From the NCBI RefSeq assembly GCF_946477055.1, contig NZ_CAMKXG010000052.1, positions 1-16,087 of the forward strand: a stretch of DNA of 16,087 nucleotides, read 5' to 3'. The notes beneath the pieces are model-generated. The model was given only the letters and a program-made list of their open reading frames with translations, did no database searches and was not told where the DNA came from. The position numbers were made by a program, and so were the translations under genes. The stretch is from Lonsdalea britannica (GTDB taxonomy: Bacteria > Pseudomonadota > Gammaproteobacteria > Enterobacterales > Enterobacteriaceae). Below, one piece after another: positions 1 to 7,936 of the stretch (positions are counted from its first letter, which is position 1; each line of letters opens with the position of its first letter).

Positions 1-17
1 ATGTGTATAAGAGACAG
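1..17 (+). other. Nextera/Tn5 mosaic-end adapter remnant (artefact)
   Basis: The first 17 bases match the last 17 bases of the 19-bp Tn5 mosaic end used in Nextera libraries. This is sequencing-library sequence left on the contig, not biology. The real sequence starts at base 18. Confidence 0.96.
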
Positions 18-98
18 GGTATGCTCTCCGATAGAGCTTTTGTGAGTGATATTTTCTACTTTATTATCAATCATTTAATAGAAAATAAGACTAAATAA
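18..98 (+). CDS. Possible C-terminal fragment of an unidentified gene
   Basis: An open frame enters from the contig edge and ends at a TAA at 96-98, giving about 26 visible residues. The stretch is hydrophobic and aromatic (FVSDIFYFIINHLI). There is no SD before the ATG at 21, so if it is real it is the tail of a gene cut by the contig end. The region is AT-rich and a frame of this size can arise by chance. I do not recognise the protein. Confidence 0.2.
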   Translation, partial: GMLSDRAFVSDIFYFIINHLIENKTK

Positions 99-296
99 AA
101 CAAATTTAGCACACTTTGATGTACACATGTCATTTGTTTTTTTGTTGCTGTGACTTCGCGAATCTTTAGGGGTTACGAGTGCATGAGAAGGACTCTGATT
201 TGACTTGGCAGGCGGGTTAGCGGGCGGCTAATATCCAGTCACCCGCCCCGCAATTTTATCAGACGGGAGCGGCTAAAACGCCAAGCTTTTTCATGA
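99..296. other. Non-coding AT-rich stretch with a GC-rich dyad
   Basis: No convincing gene is visible here. The first part is AT-rich. At 211-247 there is a GC-rich inverted repeat with arms GGCGGGT (211-217) and ACCCGCC (241-247), and a second dyad, TTAGC (217-221) and GCTAA (227-231), is nested inside it. No T-run follows directly, so it is not a good terminator. An operator, attachment-site or RNA-structure role is possible but unsupported. Confidence 0.4.
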
Positions 297-555
297 TGGT
301 TTCTGGGGCCTAGTGATCCTATGACGGCACCCACAGGGTAGCTACGTGTTGTTCGATACCGGACGCGAGGCAATCAACGGTAGCCTGGTCGTCGCCAAGA
401 TGTCCGACGTCAATGAGGTCACATTCAAGAAGCTGGTGATCGAATGTGGACAGCGCTACCTGAAGGGTCTAAACCCTAACTGGCCGATCATCACGATAAA
501 CGGCAACTGCAAGATAATCGGCGTGGCCGTCGAGTCGAAGATGCGCTTTGTTTAA
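297..555 (+). pseudogene. Decayed CI-type phage repressor, S24 domain remnant
   Basis: Two frames each carry a piece of a lambda CI/LexA-like peptidase domain. The frame through 312-338 reads SDPMTAPTG and then stops at TAG (339-341). Intact relatives have GDSMTAPTG here, so the catalytic serine codon now encodes proline. The other frame (325-555) keeps the C-terminal part, including the segment with the catalytic lysine (EVTFKKL) and the ending GVAVESKMRF typical of these repressors. A short deletion and frameshift separate the pieces, and no N-terminal HTH coding is visible upstream. A GTG at 346 gives an open frame of 69 codons, but it lacks an SD and half a domain, so expression as a working protein is unlikely. 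It is distinct from the intact repressor at 9187-10086, and probably marks an old immunity region or a recombination scar. Confidence 0.8.
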
Positions 556-626
556 AAAAAGCTGACCATGTTATTTTAACATAATGAAAAATATAAAGTT
601 ATTTGCAAACACCAAGTTAGTTCATA

Positions 627-635
627 TGCTATGAT
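627..635 (+). promoter_or_regulatory. Candidate promoter for the Panacea/membrane-protein pair
   Basis: TGCTATGAT is a perfect extended -10 element (TG-N-TATGAT), about 90 bases before the gene at 727 in an AT-rich gap. TTGCAA at 603-608 is a possible -35 for the overlapping TATGCT at 625-630 (16-bp spacer). The long leader (about 85 nt) leaves room for autoregulation, but no clear operator dyad was found. Confidence 0.45.
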
Positions 636-726
636 TGTATGCATGGACAATATAGAATTACGCGTTTCAAATAATGGATGTTGAATTTATCTTCCACTAC
701 CGTAAGCAATTTTTAAGGAGGCAATG

Positions 727-1194
727 ATGGCTTACCCTACTGTAGCTGTGGCTAATGCCTTCATAAAAAAGGCATTGGATGGGAAGTTGGGTGATTTAAC
801 ACCCATGAAATTGCAGAAATTGATGTTTTTTGCACAATCGTGGCACCTAAAGCTTTATGACGAGCCTTTAATCGACGATTTTTTTGCTAAATGGCAATAT
901 GGCCCGGTTATACCTTCCCTTTATCACGAAGTGAAAAGGTATGGCGGAGGTGAGATAAAAAAAACGATTAGCTCTATCGTAGACTGCGACGACGAAGTGA
1001 CTATTGTAACTCCAGTAGTCCCTAAAACAGATCGAAGAACAAGCATGTTTATTGATAAAATAATCAGCGTATATGGCCCGCTGAGAGGTACACAGTTATC
1101 ATACCTTACCCACCAAAAAGGCACCGCTTGGTCGTGTACAGAAAAAGATAGCTCAGTAATAGATAATAAACTTCTCAAGGAATGCATTGAATAA
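727..1194 (+). CDS. Panacea/SocA-domain (DUF4065) protein, probable antitoxin
   Basis: The 155-residue product is essentially one Panacea domain (DUF4065, SocA-like). The hallmark run is visible at about residues 23-70: LTPMKLQKLMFFAQSWHL, followed by a WQYGPV motif and the helix after it. The length is normal for single-domain members. The ATG at 727 is preferred over the one at 724, because the strong SD AAGGAGG (715-721) lies only 2 bases from 724 but 5 from 727. In Caulobacter, SocA is a proteolytic adaptor antitoxin. Panacea domains more broadly are known as antitoxins that pair with unrelated toxins encoded next door. Here the gene is 11 bases upstream of a small membrane-protein gene, and its stop overlaps that gene's SD, so the two form an operon. 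The AT-rich composition differs from the tail genes and suggests separately acquired cargo. Antitoxin function is inferred from family and context. Confidence 0.85.
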   Translation: MAYPTVAVANAFIKKALDGKLGDLTPMKLQKLMFFAQSWHLKLYDEPLIDDFFAKWQYGPVIPSLYHEVKRYGGGEIKKTISSIVDCDDEVTIVTPVVPKTDRRTSMFIDKIISVYGPLRGTQLSYLTHQKGTAWSCTEKDSSVIDNKLLKECIE

Positions 1195-1205
1195 AGGATG
1201 TTGTA

Positions 1206-1592
1206 TTGTCTAAGGAAATATCTCTAGAAAACATATCTCTTCCTGGATCTGTCGATTCCATACCTGATTCTACATCTGATACCGATGAGCAAGATGTAGG
1301 GGGCAAGGAAAAGCACCCTGCACTAGTGGTTCAGGAGGTTGAAGATAGAAAGGCAGACAGAGCATTAAGAGAGAAATTCGGAGATAAAGCATATAAAGTT
1401 GCCAAAAAAACACTTTATGGCTGGTCAATACTTTTGTTTTGTTATGGGTTATCGAGGATATTTGGTTTCACCATATTCCCCGACGGCGTCATGATCTCCA
1501 TAACATCCGCTGTAACTCTTAATGTATTCGCAGCATTTTTAGGTGTCATTAGAGGACTTTTCCCATCAGGTAAAGGTTGCAATACAAAATAA
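1206..1592 (+). CDS. Small two-helix membrane protein, candidate toxin partner
   Basis: I do not recognise a family for this 128-residue protein. The first 65 residues are polar and acidic (SDTDEQD around 24-30) and look disordered or helical. Two hydrophobic segments follow at about 69-89 and 94-118, with a short basic tail ending GKGCNTK. No signal peptide is seen. The topology fits an inner-membrane hairpin with a cytoplasmic N-terminus. The start is TTG at 1206, supported by an AAAGGA SD 7 bases upstream; the ATG at 1198 is in a different frame and stops after eight codons. It follows the Panacea gene by 11 bases and is closed by a strong terminator. A small membrane protein paired with a Panacea protein suggests a membrane-acting toxin or a superinfection-exclusion factor. 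Both roles are inference. Confidence 0.75.
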   Translation: MSKEISLENISLPGSVDSIPDSTSDTDEQDVGGKEKHPALVVQEVEDRKADRALREKFGDKAYKVAKKTLYGWSILLFCYGLSRIFGFTIFPDGVMISITSAVTLNVFAAFLGVIRGLFPSGKGCNTK

Positions 1593-1613
1593 CCCGGCCA
1601 CGCCGGGTTTTTT
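1591..1613 (+). terminator. Rho-independent terminator of the Panacea operon
   Basis: A perfect 8-bp stem, AACCCGGC / GCCGGGTT, with a 3-base loop is followed by a run of six T (1608-1613). The stem starts inside the stop codon of the upstream gene. On the minus strand it is followed only by ATTTTG, so it may also stop tail-operon transcripts, less efficiently. Confidence 0.92.
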
Positions 1614-1773
1614 GTGCCTGTCCTTCCGCCATTCGCTTTCGCCCGCCAGCACAGCTTACACTTCGACTACTGCAGTATAATTTGATAAACGCAGGGAGAT
1701 GATGCGGTGGTGGGCTGATTGGATAGATGACTCGAAGCAATTGGTATGAAATTTTAGTAAAGAAGAATCTCCA

Positions 1774-2184
1774 TCAAGATGGTGCTACGGGCCAAGAAAT
1801 TTCCGGAACCGTGGATACATCGACCGCTTTGACTGATTTTTTGTATGCTATCCATGCCGAGAGTTTTGCCTTATCTTCATCGCTGATTTCATCCAAAGCC
1901 AACTCAACACGCCAGTCTTTAACAACCTCATCGGCGTAATTCAGTAACTGGACCCGCTTTGATTCTGCGATAGCAATTAACTCGACATGGTTTAAGGGTG
2001 GAACATCAACCCAACACGGATAGCCGTCTCCATCAACGCCCACTACTTTTCCTTCCGGAGCGGCCGAAAAAGATCTGAAAACGTCATCAGTGACTTCGAC
2101 TCCGATTTCCGGCCAGGTTCCGGCAGACTCATAAGCACTCTGCAAGCTAAACGGGTAAAAAAGACCATTAGAAAATTTATACAT
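1774..2184 (-). CDS. Tail fibre assembly protein
   Basis: The 136-residue protein resembles the Caudo_TAP tail fibre assembly family (lambda Tfa, Mu gpU). It has an N-terminal YKFSNGLFYPFSL segment, a middle part of the type FSAAPEGKVVGVDGDGYPCWVD, and a C-terminal helical region (AESKRVQLLNYADEVVKDW) typical of the family. Such proteins act as chaperones for folding or trimerising the adjacent fibre and sometimes remain on the tip. It lies 6 bases downstream of the fibre gene and is the last gene of the tail operon. A GAGGA SD lies just upstream of the ATG. The reading frame is intact. About 160 non-coding bases separate its end from the convergent Panacea operon. Confidence 0.88.
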   Translation of the reverse strand: MYKFSNGLFYPFSLQSAYESAGTWPEIGVEVTDDVFRSFSAAPEGKVVGVDGDGYPCWVDVPPLNHVELIAIAESKRVQLLNYADEVVKDWRVELALDEISDEDKAKLSAWIAYKKSVKAVDVSTVPEISWPVAPS

Positions 2185-2190
2185 ATATCC

Positions 2191-2832
2191 TCACATTCCA
2201 ATTGCAACCCAGTTAATACTGGTAGCCGATATGCCATCATTTAAATAGAATTGAGCGTTAACGCGGGGTTCCGAAGATGTTTTACGCCGAAGCGTCGTAT
2301 TTGATGTGTTGTCGTCGTCATAAATGCAGCCCACCACTACAAACACACCGCTTGGAAATGGGACTTTAAAATTAGCCGTCACCACCGAGTTTCCCCCACC
2401 GCGAACACTTCCCCACTGCATGATCAATCCTCCGGGGAAAGGAGCATAGCCATCAGTTTCATTCGATCCAGTAAAAAAGGACATGTCAGGGATCTGATTT
2501 TGGCCGGTGCCGACCCCACGCTTTGCAGCCTCTCCCAACCCGAGGTTTTTGAAAAACGTGTCATTAGCGCCATCGTTACTAATATCCGAACCAGGGTTTG
2601 ACCGGGACAAAAACAAGGATCGCAACGCCGCCAGCAATTGCCCGCGGTTGCCCTTTTCGAGAGATAACCCAGCGGCTTCAATGGGACCGCAGATCTCTTC
2701 CTGCAGCGCGTCAAAATAATCGTCATCCAGCTCTGTCGCCAGTGTGCCAGTTTGTGGATTGCCACGGGTGAATCCGTTTTTACCCGCGCCAAATTTGTCG
2801 ACCTGCGCGGTTCCTGTGTCAATTCGATGCAT
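2191..2832 (-). CDS. Short tail fibre protein with gp53-like tip domain
   Basis: This 213-residue protein is the likely receptor-binding fibre. The N-terminal part (about 1-75, with FTRGNPQTGTLATELDDDYF and a leucine-rich helix) is the attachment region seen in many enterobacterial prophage fibres. The C-terminal part (about 130-213) contains GGLIMQWGSV, VTANFKVPFPSGVF and the ending INWVAIGM, typical of the gp53-like C-terminal fibre domain. It is much shorter than the Mu S fibre, with no long repeated shaft. The start has a GGAG SD 6 bases upstream, overlapping the end of the gp48-like gene. No second fibre set, alternative 3' end or invertase gene is seen, so fibre switching by inversion is not indicated here. 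Confidence 0.85.
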   Translation of the reverse strand: MHRIDTGTAQVDKFGAGKNGFTRGNPQTGTLATELDDDYFDALQEEICGPIEAAGLSLEKGNRGQLLAALRSLFLSRSNPGSDISNDGANDTFFKNLGLGEAAKRGVGTGQNQIPDMSFFTGSNETDGYAPFPGGLIMQWGSVRGGGNSVVTANFKVPFPSGVFVVVGCIYDDDNTSNTTLRRKTSSEPRVNAQFYLNDGISATSINWVAIGM

Positions 2833-2835
2833 AAA

Positions 2836-3417
2836 TCACTCCGGGTATTTGAAAATAACGTAGGTGTTTGAGGGACAGAGTTTTTCGATCACGCATTCCG
2901 CGGTCGTTTCGCCCCATGTTCTTAAGCTGTCCGTGCACGCGCTGATGCACGTCATGTTGTCTATCTTCGTGGCTGCCGGCATGTTGACGATCCAGTAATA
3001 GCGCCACTCTTCTGAATAAAGGGATTCGGTGCATGGGGATGTACAGCGGAATGGGCTGGTATCGAACCGGGTGATCGTCGCGTCCGGGTAACCCAGAGCC
3101 TCCAGCTGCCGTAGGTAGAAATCTTCATTAATCCCACCCTGTACATTGATTTTGGCGTCCAGCCGTTGGCGGCGCTGCGTCAGCGTTTGAACACCAGCAG
3201 GAGCACAGCTATCAGGGAGACCGCAAATATTCTCGTAGCGGCCAATCAACTCTGAGGTGGTACGCGGGTCTATTTCCAACATCAGATCGTCAGCGCGCTG
3301 ATGTGCCGCCGCCAGCGACGGAGCCAGCCCCATAAGCAGGGGTTCGTCGCCATCCCAAGCAGGCCCACGAGGCAGCAACACGCCCAGCAAATACTGATAT
3401 TGATTCGTCAGGTCCAT
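2836..3417 (-). CDS. Mu gp48-like baseplate/tail protein (DUF2313, YmfQ family)
   Basis: The 193-residue product matches the Mu gp48/YmfQ family. It starts with a short helical segment containing [11 protein letters not shown], a family hallmark, followed by the helix [20 protein letters not shown]. The second half is cysteine-rich, with cysteines at about 65, 71, 125, 129, 157, 161, 175 and 181, spaced in pairs as is usual for this family. In the Mu order it follows gp47 and precedes the fibre, where it links the baseplate periphery to the fibre. Its start overlaps the end of the baseplate J gene by 10 bases. Confidence 0.9.
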   Translation of the reverse strand: MDLTNQYQYLLGVLLPRGPAWDGDEPLLMGLAPSLAAAHQRADDLMLEIDPRTTSELIGRYENICGLPDSCAPAGVQTLTQRRQRLDAKINVQGGINEDFYLRQLEALGYPDATITRFDTSPFRCTSPCTESLYSEEWRYYWIVNMPAATKIDNMTCISACTDSLRTWGETTAECVIEKLCPSNTYVIFKYPE

Positions 3418-4475
3418 GACACGTCCCCCAGCACGGCCAACTCACTGGCTCCCAGCGTGACATCGTAGGAAGGGCTTACCAGCACATGACTGTACTCTCC
3501 GGTCGCTATGCTGATCGCCTCACTAACCCGTGACGGTTTGATCACGCCTTTAGGGATGCCATCGCGAAACAGCATGCTGCGCAACTCAGCAATCACTGCC
3601 TGCCGGGTTTCTTCTGTGTCAGGCGTGATACGAACATGCACGTCGATGAATTTAGGGATGGGGGCAAAAACATACAGCTTAGAACCCGCCACGGGCGCCA
3701 GCGGCTCAATGTAGGATTGCACAGCGGCGACCGTTGCAGCATCCGGCACCGGATCGATCATGTCGCTGTTGGCAATCATCACACCGACCGTTCCTGTCCC
3801 CATCCAATGCCGGTACGTCCACGCACGGGTCACCCCCGCCACTTCTTTGGCCCAGACGATATAATCGCTATCCGCGCCGCCCTGCGGCGTCCAGTACCAG
3901 CGTTCAATGATCCGGGCTCTGAAATCTTCCAGACTCTCGATATCGCTACCCGCCTGAATGCTGTCGGCCTGTCCGGCAGACGACAAGCCGGAGATCGGAT
4001 TAACCAATCTCATGGTGATACCGTCGTCCGTGTTCCCGGTTTCTCCTGCCGTATCACAGGTTACGGGGATCCGTAAAACTCCGCCGGAAGCTGTGGCCGC
4101 AGACGTCGTCGTAAACGACACCAGATCGTCACGTTGAATGACTACCCCTTCACCAATGCTGAGGCCGTCAGTTGCACCATCCCAGCGAACGTAACCCGAT
4201 GCTGCGGCGGCAGCTTTTCGCGTCACCCGTTTCATATTGCCGTGCCGCGTCAGCCAGTCTTCATCCGCCAGATCCGGCAACAGATTGCGCGCCAGATAGT
4301 CGATGTACCCGTAGACCGTATGCACGGCTGCCGCCTGGACGCGGGAATACACTTCCGCGTCACTGCGTCGCAGCTGCGCCAGCGTGGAATCGGAAGATAG
4401 TCGGGTAAGAACGTCGTTTCGGATGGTGGTAATTAACTGGGGGAGCGTCTGGCGGGAATATCCGCTATCAGCCAT
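3408..4475 (-). CDS. Baseplate J-like wedge protein (Mu gp47-like)
   Basis: This 355-residue protein has the usual length and layout of Mu gp47/P2 gpJ-type wedge proteins. The N-terminal helical region ([20 protein letters not shown]) is followed by the core with [19 protein letters not shown], the segment [17 protein letters not shown], and a [11 protein letters not shown] strand region near 225-235. The C-terminal part is helical and strand-rich. It assembles with gp46 and gp48-like proteins to form the wedges that control sheath contraction. It overlaps gp46 upstream by 8 bases and gp48 downstream by 10 bases. Confidence 0.94.
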   Translation of the reverse strand: MADSGYSRQTLPQLITTIRNDVLTRLSSDSTLAQLRRSDAEVYSRVQAAAVHTVYGYIDYLARNLLPDLADEDWLTRHGNMKRVTRKAAAAASGYVRWDGATDGLSIGEGVVIQRDDLVSFTTTSAATASGGVLRIPVTCDTAGETGNTDDGITMRLVNPISGLSSAGQADSIQAGSDIESLEDFRARIIERWYWTPQGGADSDYIVWAKEVAGVTRAWTYRHWMGTGTVGVMIANSDMIDPVPDAATVAAVQSYIEPLAPVAGSKLYVFAPIPKFIDVHVRITPDTEETRQAVIAELRSMLFRDGIPKGVIKPSRVSEAISIATGEYSHVLVSPSYDVTLGASELAVLGDVSWT

Positions 4476-4881
4476 CTAATTCACTCCATAGGTCGTTAAA
4501 AGCAATCGACACTGTTGTGCCGTCCGATTTACTGATGGTGATCGAGGCCTGTATCGTACTGATGCCGGTGCGTTCGGCTTTCACGTCCACGCGGGCGGCA
4601 ACGCCATCATCAACCATCCATTGCAGTGATTCGCGCAACATATCCCGGACCCGGCCCGGCGTTTTATTGGTGATTTTCTCGCGTCGAAGCTGGTAAAGGC
4701 GGGAGCCTATACGATCATTTTGTACGGTGGGATAACTGTCCCCCCACCAGCCCATGACCTGGTCAACGTCGTCATCAGACCCGGCGCGGCGCCAGGTTGC
4801 GATAGAGATGATGACAGCTCGCGTCAGGGGGTCGGTCGGGAACGACACAGCACGTGATACCCCATTCATCGTTAATATCAT
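4468..4881 (-). CDS. Mu gp46-like baseplate protein (GP46, gp25-related)
   Basis: The 137-residue protein shows the Phage_GP46 signature: DVDQVMGWWGDSY, then RIGSRLYQLRREK, and a C-terminal strand-rich half. It corresponds to the small wedge/sheath-polymerisation initiator that sits between the spike and gp47 genes in Mu-like tails. An ATG at 4869 is possible, but the one at 4881 fits the 3-base gap after the spike gene better. The SD is weak, so translation is probably coupled to the upstream gene. Confidence 0.9.
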   Translation of the reverse strand: MILTMNGVSRAVSFPTDPLTRAVIISIATWRRAGSDDDVDQVMGWWGDSYPTVQNDRIGSRLYQLRREKITNKTPGRVRDMLRESLQWMVDDGVAARVDVKAERTGISTIQASITISKSDGTTVSIAFNDLWSELDG

Positions 4882-4884
4882 GCG

Positions 4885-5421
4885 TTACCCCATTGGCGTG
4901 GTCGGTGAACCAGTTATACCGCCGCTATCACCTGGATGATTGTGGGTATTAAAGGTGTCTCTCATCTTCTGCATGGTTGACGTTTTGTCCGTAACCTCAC
5001 CGGAAGGAACCTCGAACAGAGGGGTATTCACCGTCATTTTCTTTGTCGCATTGACGATCAACGTGCCCGTGCTTACCTCAATCAACTTTCCGCGTTTGAG
5101 CACGATGCTGTCGCCCTCGTCGGTGTAAATGGCAACCTCGCCCGCTTGTAGGTTTTTGACCCGGTAGCGCCGGTCAGAAGCCACCAGTACAACACCGTGA
5201 CTACGGTCGCCATCGAGGTATACCGCCAGCGCCTCAGCACCGGCTTGCGGGGCGGAAGTAAATCCGTAGGGCTCCAGATGCTCGATGTCGGATTTACCCT
5301 CTCCGCCCGCCATCTCGATTTGTAGTTGCTGGCATTTCGTCGAGGACGTACGCCCACGGACAACGGCCCGTGAAATCATGTTCGATACCATTCGACTGAG
5401 TGATGCCAAAGGGTCTGCCAT
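4885..5421 (-). CDS. Baseplate central spike, Mu gp45-like
   Basis: The 178-residue protein is a Mu gp45-type membrane-piercing spike. Residues about 20-80 form an OB-fold-like region with the family segment QQLQIEMAGGEGKSDIEHLEPYG (read as separate motifs QQLQIEMAGGEGK and EHLEPYG). The C-terminal third has short regular strands (GKLIEVSTGTLIVNATKKMT) of the triple-stranded beta-helix. Near the end, H160-N-H162 followed by PGDSGG forms the HxH motif that binds iron at the tip of P2 gpV and related spikes. Its ATG overlaps the stop of the gpP gene by one base. Confidence 0.93.
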   Translation of the reverse strand: MADPLASLSRMVSNMISRAVVRGRTSSTKCQQLQIEMAGGEGKSDIEHLEPYGFTSAPQAGAEALAVYLDGDRSHGVVLVASDRRYRVKNLQAGEVAIYTDEGDSIVLKRGKLIEVSTGTLIVNATKKMTVNTPLFEVPSGEVTDKTSTMQKMRDTFNTHNHPGDSGGITGSPTTPMG

Positions 5422-6488
5422 CAGTACGCCTCCTCTTTTTTCTTCTTCCGCTTGGCTTTTTTCGCTGGCTTGTGCAAGTAGGCTTCTGACGGGCCGACAC
5501 GTAACTCCGTGATCGTCCCGTTCTCATCCTGCTGATAATTGACCTCGGCGATCACCATTTCCCGGTTGTCGAACCCCAGTTCAGGATCCCAGACGATGAC
5601 CGTCATATTGGGTTGCCACAGCGCGCCATTACCCTGGCGCCATCCCTGAACGGTGTAGGTGGTTTCGTCCGTTCTCGCGGCGCGGCGCTCCATTTCAAAA
5701 TCGCACCGGTCACCGCATGACCCGGCCGTTGAGTTACCAGTTTGCCGGATGATCAGAGGCCGATACCTCGCAATACCCCCATCAACTGTTTCTGCTCGAA
5801 TAGCAGATATCGTCGCCTCTCCATAGTCAGCATCATTAGATTTACGCTGACCAGAAACCGAGTACACGCTGAACCGCTCGCGGATAGATTGCTCGGTATC
5901 GCATGACAAAATGTTTTCACCCAGCACCAGTGCCGTCGTAGCCTGCGTAACGCCAATATCGCCGATAACCAGCTGCCCTTGCGCGTTGTCATAGACAAGA
6001 GTGGGCGCCAGTCCCAGCATTTTATTCAGCACATCAATGACCGTTTCCCCCTGATCGGCCTGAACGCTCTGCAGGGTGCCGTTGTCAGTGGCATCAATAA
6101 CTGAGATACCGAAGGGCTCCGCGAGGTCTGCCGCCACCTGAGAAACAGACCGGGACTCATATTGTTTTGGCTCTGCCGAGCAATCGATCAGGTCACAGGT
6201 CTTGCTGCGGCCAGAAATCCCCAACACTTTGCTGTTAGCGTCATAACGTACCGGCGTGGCCTCGACGTATCCGGTGATCACCAGGTCATCGCCAATCAGC
6301 ACCTCAACCACGTCACCGCGCTGAATCCGGGACTTGATGTTTCGCTGATCGGTGTCGCCCGGCCATCGCCGGGTAATTTGCACGTTAAAGTCACGAGCGA
6401 TCCGCTCGATGCCAGCAGATATCCGCACGGACGTCCAACCGCCCCACTCGCGCCCATTAACGCGCAGCGTTACCAGATTTTCACTCAT
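5421..6488 (-). CDS. Baseplate hub protein, Mu gpP-like (gp44)
   Basis: The 355-residue protein begins MSENLVTLRVNGREWGGW, the standard opening of Mu gpP-type hub proteins (late control D/gp27-related fold). Later segments include RGDVVEVLIGDDLVITGYV and SKVLGISGRSKTCDLIDC, typical of this family. The open frame extends 33 codons upstream, but those residues lie inside the gpN gene. The ATG at 6488 forms an ATGA overlap with the gpN stop and gives the family's usual N-terminus. The last 16 residues are rich in lysine (KKAKRKKKKEEAY). It forms the central hub that carries the spike encoded next. Confidence 0.92.
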   Translation of the reverse strand: MSENLVTLRVNGREWGGWTSVRISAGIERIARDFNVQITRRWPGDTDQRNIKSRIQRGDVVEVLIGDDLVITGYVEATPVRYDANSKVLGISGRSKTCDLIDCSAEPKQYESRSVSQVAADLAEPFGISVIDATDNGTLQSVQADQGETVIDVLNKMLGLAPTLVYDNAQGQLVIGDIGVTQATTALVLGENILSCDTEQSIRERFSVYSVSGQRKSNDADYGEATISAIRAETVDGGIARYRPLIIRQTGNSTAGSCGDRCDFEMERRAARTDETTYTVQGWRQGNGALWQPNMTVIVWDPELGFDNREMVIAEVNYQQDENGTITELRVGPSEAYLHKPAKKAKRKKKKEEAY

Positions 6489-7861
6489 TGCGTGGGAACC
6501 CTCAGTGTGGTGACCGGGACGAAGCCGGGATGCTGGATATTGTTTCGCGCCATGATCTCGTCTGCCCGCTCCACTGAATCGTACCAATCAGCAGCTAAGA
6601 CTATGGCGGGCAGAACCTCAGTCGTTTGACGCTCAGTGACGCGTGCGGCGAGCACAAGACGGCTAGAGATATCGCTGTTTACGTCAGATCGCACCCGCAC
6701 CAGTGCCTGAAATAACGTATCGTCGGTGACACGTTCTAACTCGCGGTCTATCGCCGTATTCAATGATTCTCTAACTTCGGTGAGATCATCCCATGATGGC
6801 ACCGTCGCCGCGGCAGTTGACGTCGTCGTACCGGCATTAGTCGTCGCCTCAGAGGTATCGATATCGGTTACCGCAGGATGCGGAATCGTGACTATGACTG
6901 GAGAGGCCCCGCCCCCGGCGCCTAATGCGTTTGACGATGATGTTAAAAGTGATTGAGACGATGATCGAGACTGCGCGGGCTTAGGCAATGAGGTGACCGT
7001 ATAGGCAGCTTCACTGATTGCCGATACGCGAATTGCCTGTGCCACGTGGTTGCTTTGGGTCTTGCGGCTTTGCGTAGTCGTGCTATCGGTGGACCACACG
7101 CCTCGCGGGGCCAGATCGTGACCAGCCGTGACTCCCGTCAATCCAGTGATCATCGACACCAGAGATTTTGTGTCACCGCTAAGACGCGTTCCGGCGCGCC
7201 ACATCGTTTGCAGGCGGTTGACGAAATTCATCGCGCTGCCGCCGCTGCCAAGCAATACGGTCAGGTCGCCGTTCATTAGCCGGGCGGCGGCCGTCACACC
7301 TGCATCAACGTATTTGAATGTGTCGGTCACAAAATCCATCATCGCGCTGGCGTCATCCAACACGCCGTCGTTGATAAAGTCCGGCAGACCATCCAAACCG
7401 AACGCTTCCATTGCTGATCCAATGCACTCGTCAAGCCACGAAACAGAAGACGACAGTTTTTTACCCGTAGCCAGCCCTGCCGTTGGGAATGACAGTTCGC
7501 CAGCTTCGACAAAAGAGAATGCGATACGGCACATCCGGCCTTCATCATTGGTATGTGAGATTCTGGCCGGCTCATTAATGGTGATGCTCATCTCGCCGTA
7601 GTAAGGATGAATCAGCGTTGCTGGCCCCTCTTTTTCGATCTCCTGAATCAGCCGGTTACGCTGCTCCATAAAATCATCGCCGATAACGTATGCTTCGACC
7701 GAAAAATGTCGGGTGGCCCGTCCTAAATCCTCGGAATAGGGTTTATCCCTGTTCGGGTATTCATGGACCTGAACCCGCCGACCAAACTGCGCCTCATCTC
7801 CACTGATCTTGAATTTCACCCCGCGTAAGGAGGCATCATGTAGGTTATCTATCCAACTCAT
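6485..7861 (-). CDS. Mu gpN-like baseplate protein (DNA_circ_N family)
   Basis: The 458-residue product starts MSWIDNLHDASLRGVKFKI, and its first 95 residues match the DNA_circ_N domain (FGRRVQVHEYPNRDKPYSEDLG; YVIGDDFMEQRNRLI; LIHPYYGEM). The family name 'DNA circularisation' is historical; Mu gpN is a tail/baseplate component. The middle is low complexity and rich in Ala, Ser and Thr, and the C-terminal 100 residues are helical. The ATG at 7861 has a GGAG SD 5 bases upstream; the earlier ATG at 7876 lies at the foot of a terminator and lacks an SD. This is the first tail gene after the inserted regulatory block, and a terminator ends only about 15 bases upstream of its start. Confidence 0.92.
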   Translation of the reverse strand: MSWIDNLHDASLRGVKFKISGDEAQFGRRVQVHEYPNRDKPYSEDLGRATRHFSVEAYVIGDDFMEQRNRLIQEIEKEGPATLIHPYYGEMSITINEPARISHTNDEGRMCRIAFSFVEAGELSFPTAGLATGKKLSSSVSWLDECIGSAMEAFGLDGLPDFINDGVLDDASAMMDFVTDTFKYVDAGVTAAARLMNGDLTVLLGSGGSAMNFVNRLQTMWRAGTRLSGDTKSLVSMITGLTGVTAGHDLAPRGVWSTDSTTTQSRKTQSNHVAQAIRVSAISEAAYTVTSLPKPAQSRSSSQSLLTSSSNALGAGGGASPVIVTIPHPAVTDIDTSEATTNAGTTTSTAAATVPSWDDLTEVRESLNTAIDRELERVTDDTLFQALVRVRSDVNSDISSRLVLAARVTERQTTEVLPAIVLAADWYDSVERADEIMARNNIQHPGFVPVTTLRVPTQ

Positions 7862-7876
7862 GCGATCTCCGGGCAT

Positions 7877-7899
7877 AAAAAAACCCGCCGAAGCGGGTT
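7877..7899 (-). terminator. Rho-independent terminator between ant and gpN
   Basis: Read on the minus strand, a perfect 7-bp stem (AACCCGC / GCGGGTT) closes a TTCG tetraloop and runs into seven T. It would end the arc-ant transcript before gpN. On the plus strand no T-run follows the stem. It stands in the path of late tail transcription. Confidence 0.93.
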
Positions 7900-7936
7900 A
7901 TCAGCCATTCATTTTTTTAAATTATTGGTTCAATAC

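Noticed and set aside
259..294. An 11-codon minus-strand frame (MKKLGVLAAPV).
   Set aside because: Very short, with no convincing SD and no continuation in another frame. Chance is the better explanation.
1702..1749. A 15-codon frame (MRWWADWIDDSKQLV) after a GGGAG-like SD between the two convergent operons.
   Set aside because: Too short to judge, with the SD only 3 bases from the ATG and no relatives known to me. It may be the stub of a lost gene.
1774..2832. An invertible tail-fibre cassette like Mu G.
   Set aside because: Only one fibre and one assembly gene are present; no invertase gene, second 3' end or inverted repeats flanking the genes were seen.
3636..4076. Plus-strand frame of 146 codons opposite the baseplate J gene.
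   Set aside because: Antisense shadow of a conserved gene; rich in Arg, His and Pro and lacking an SD.
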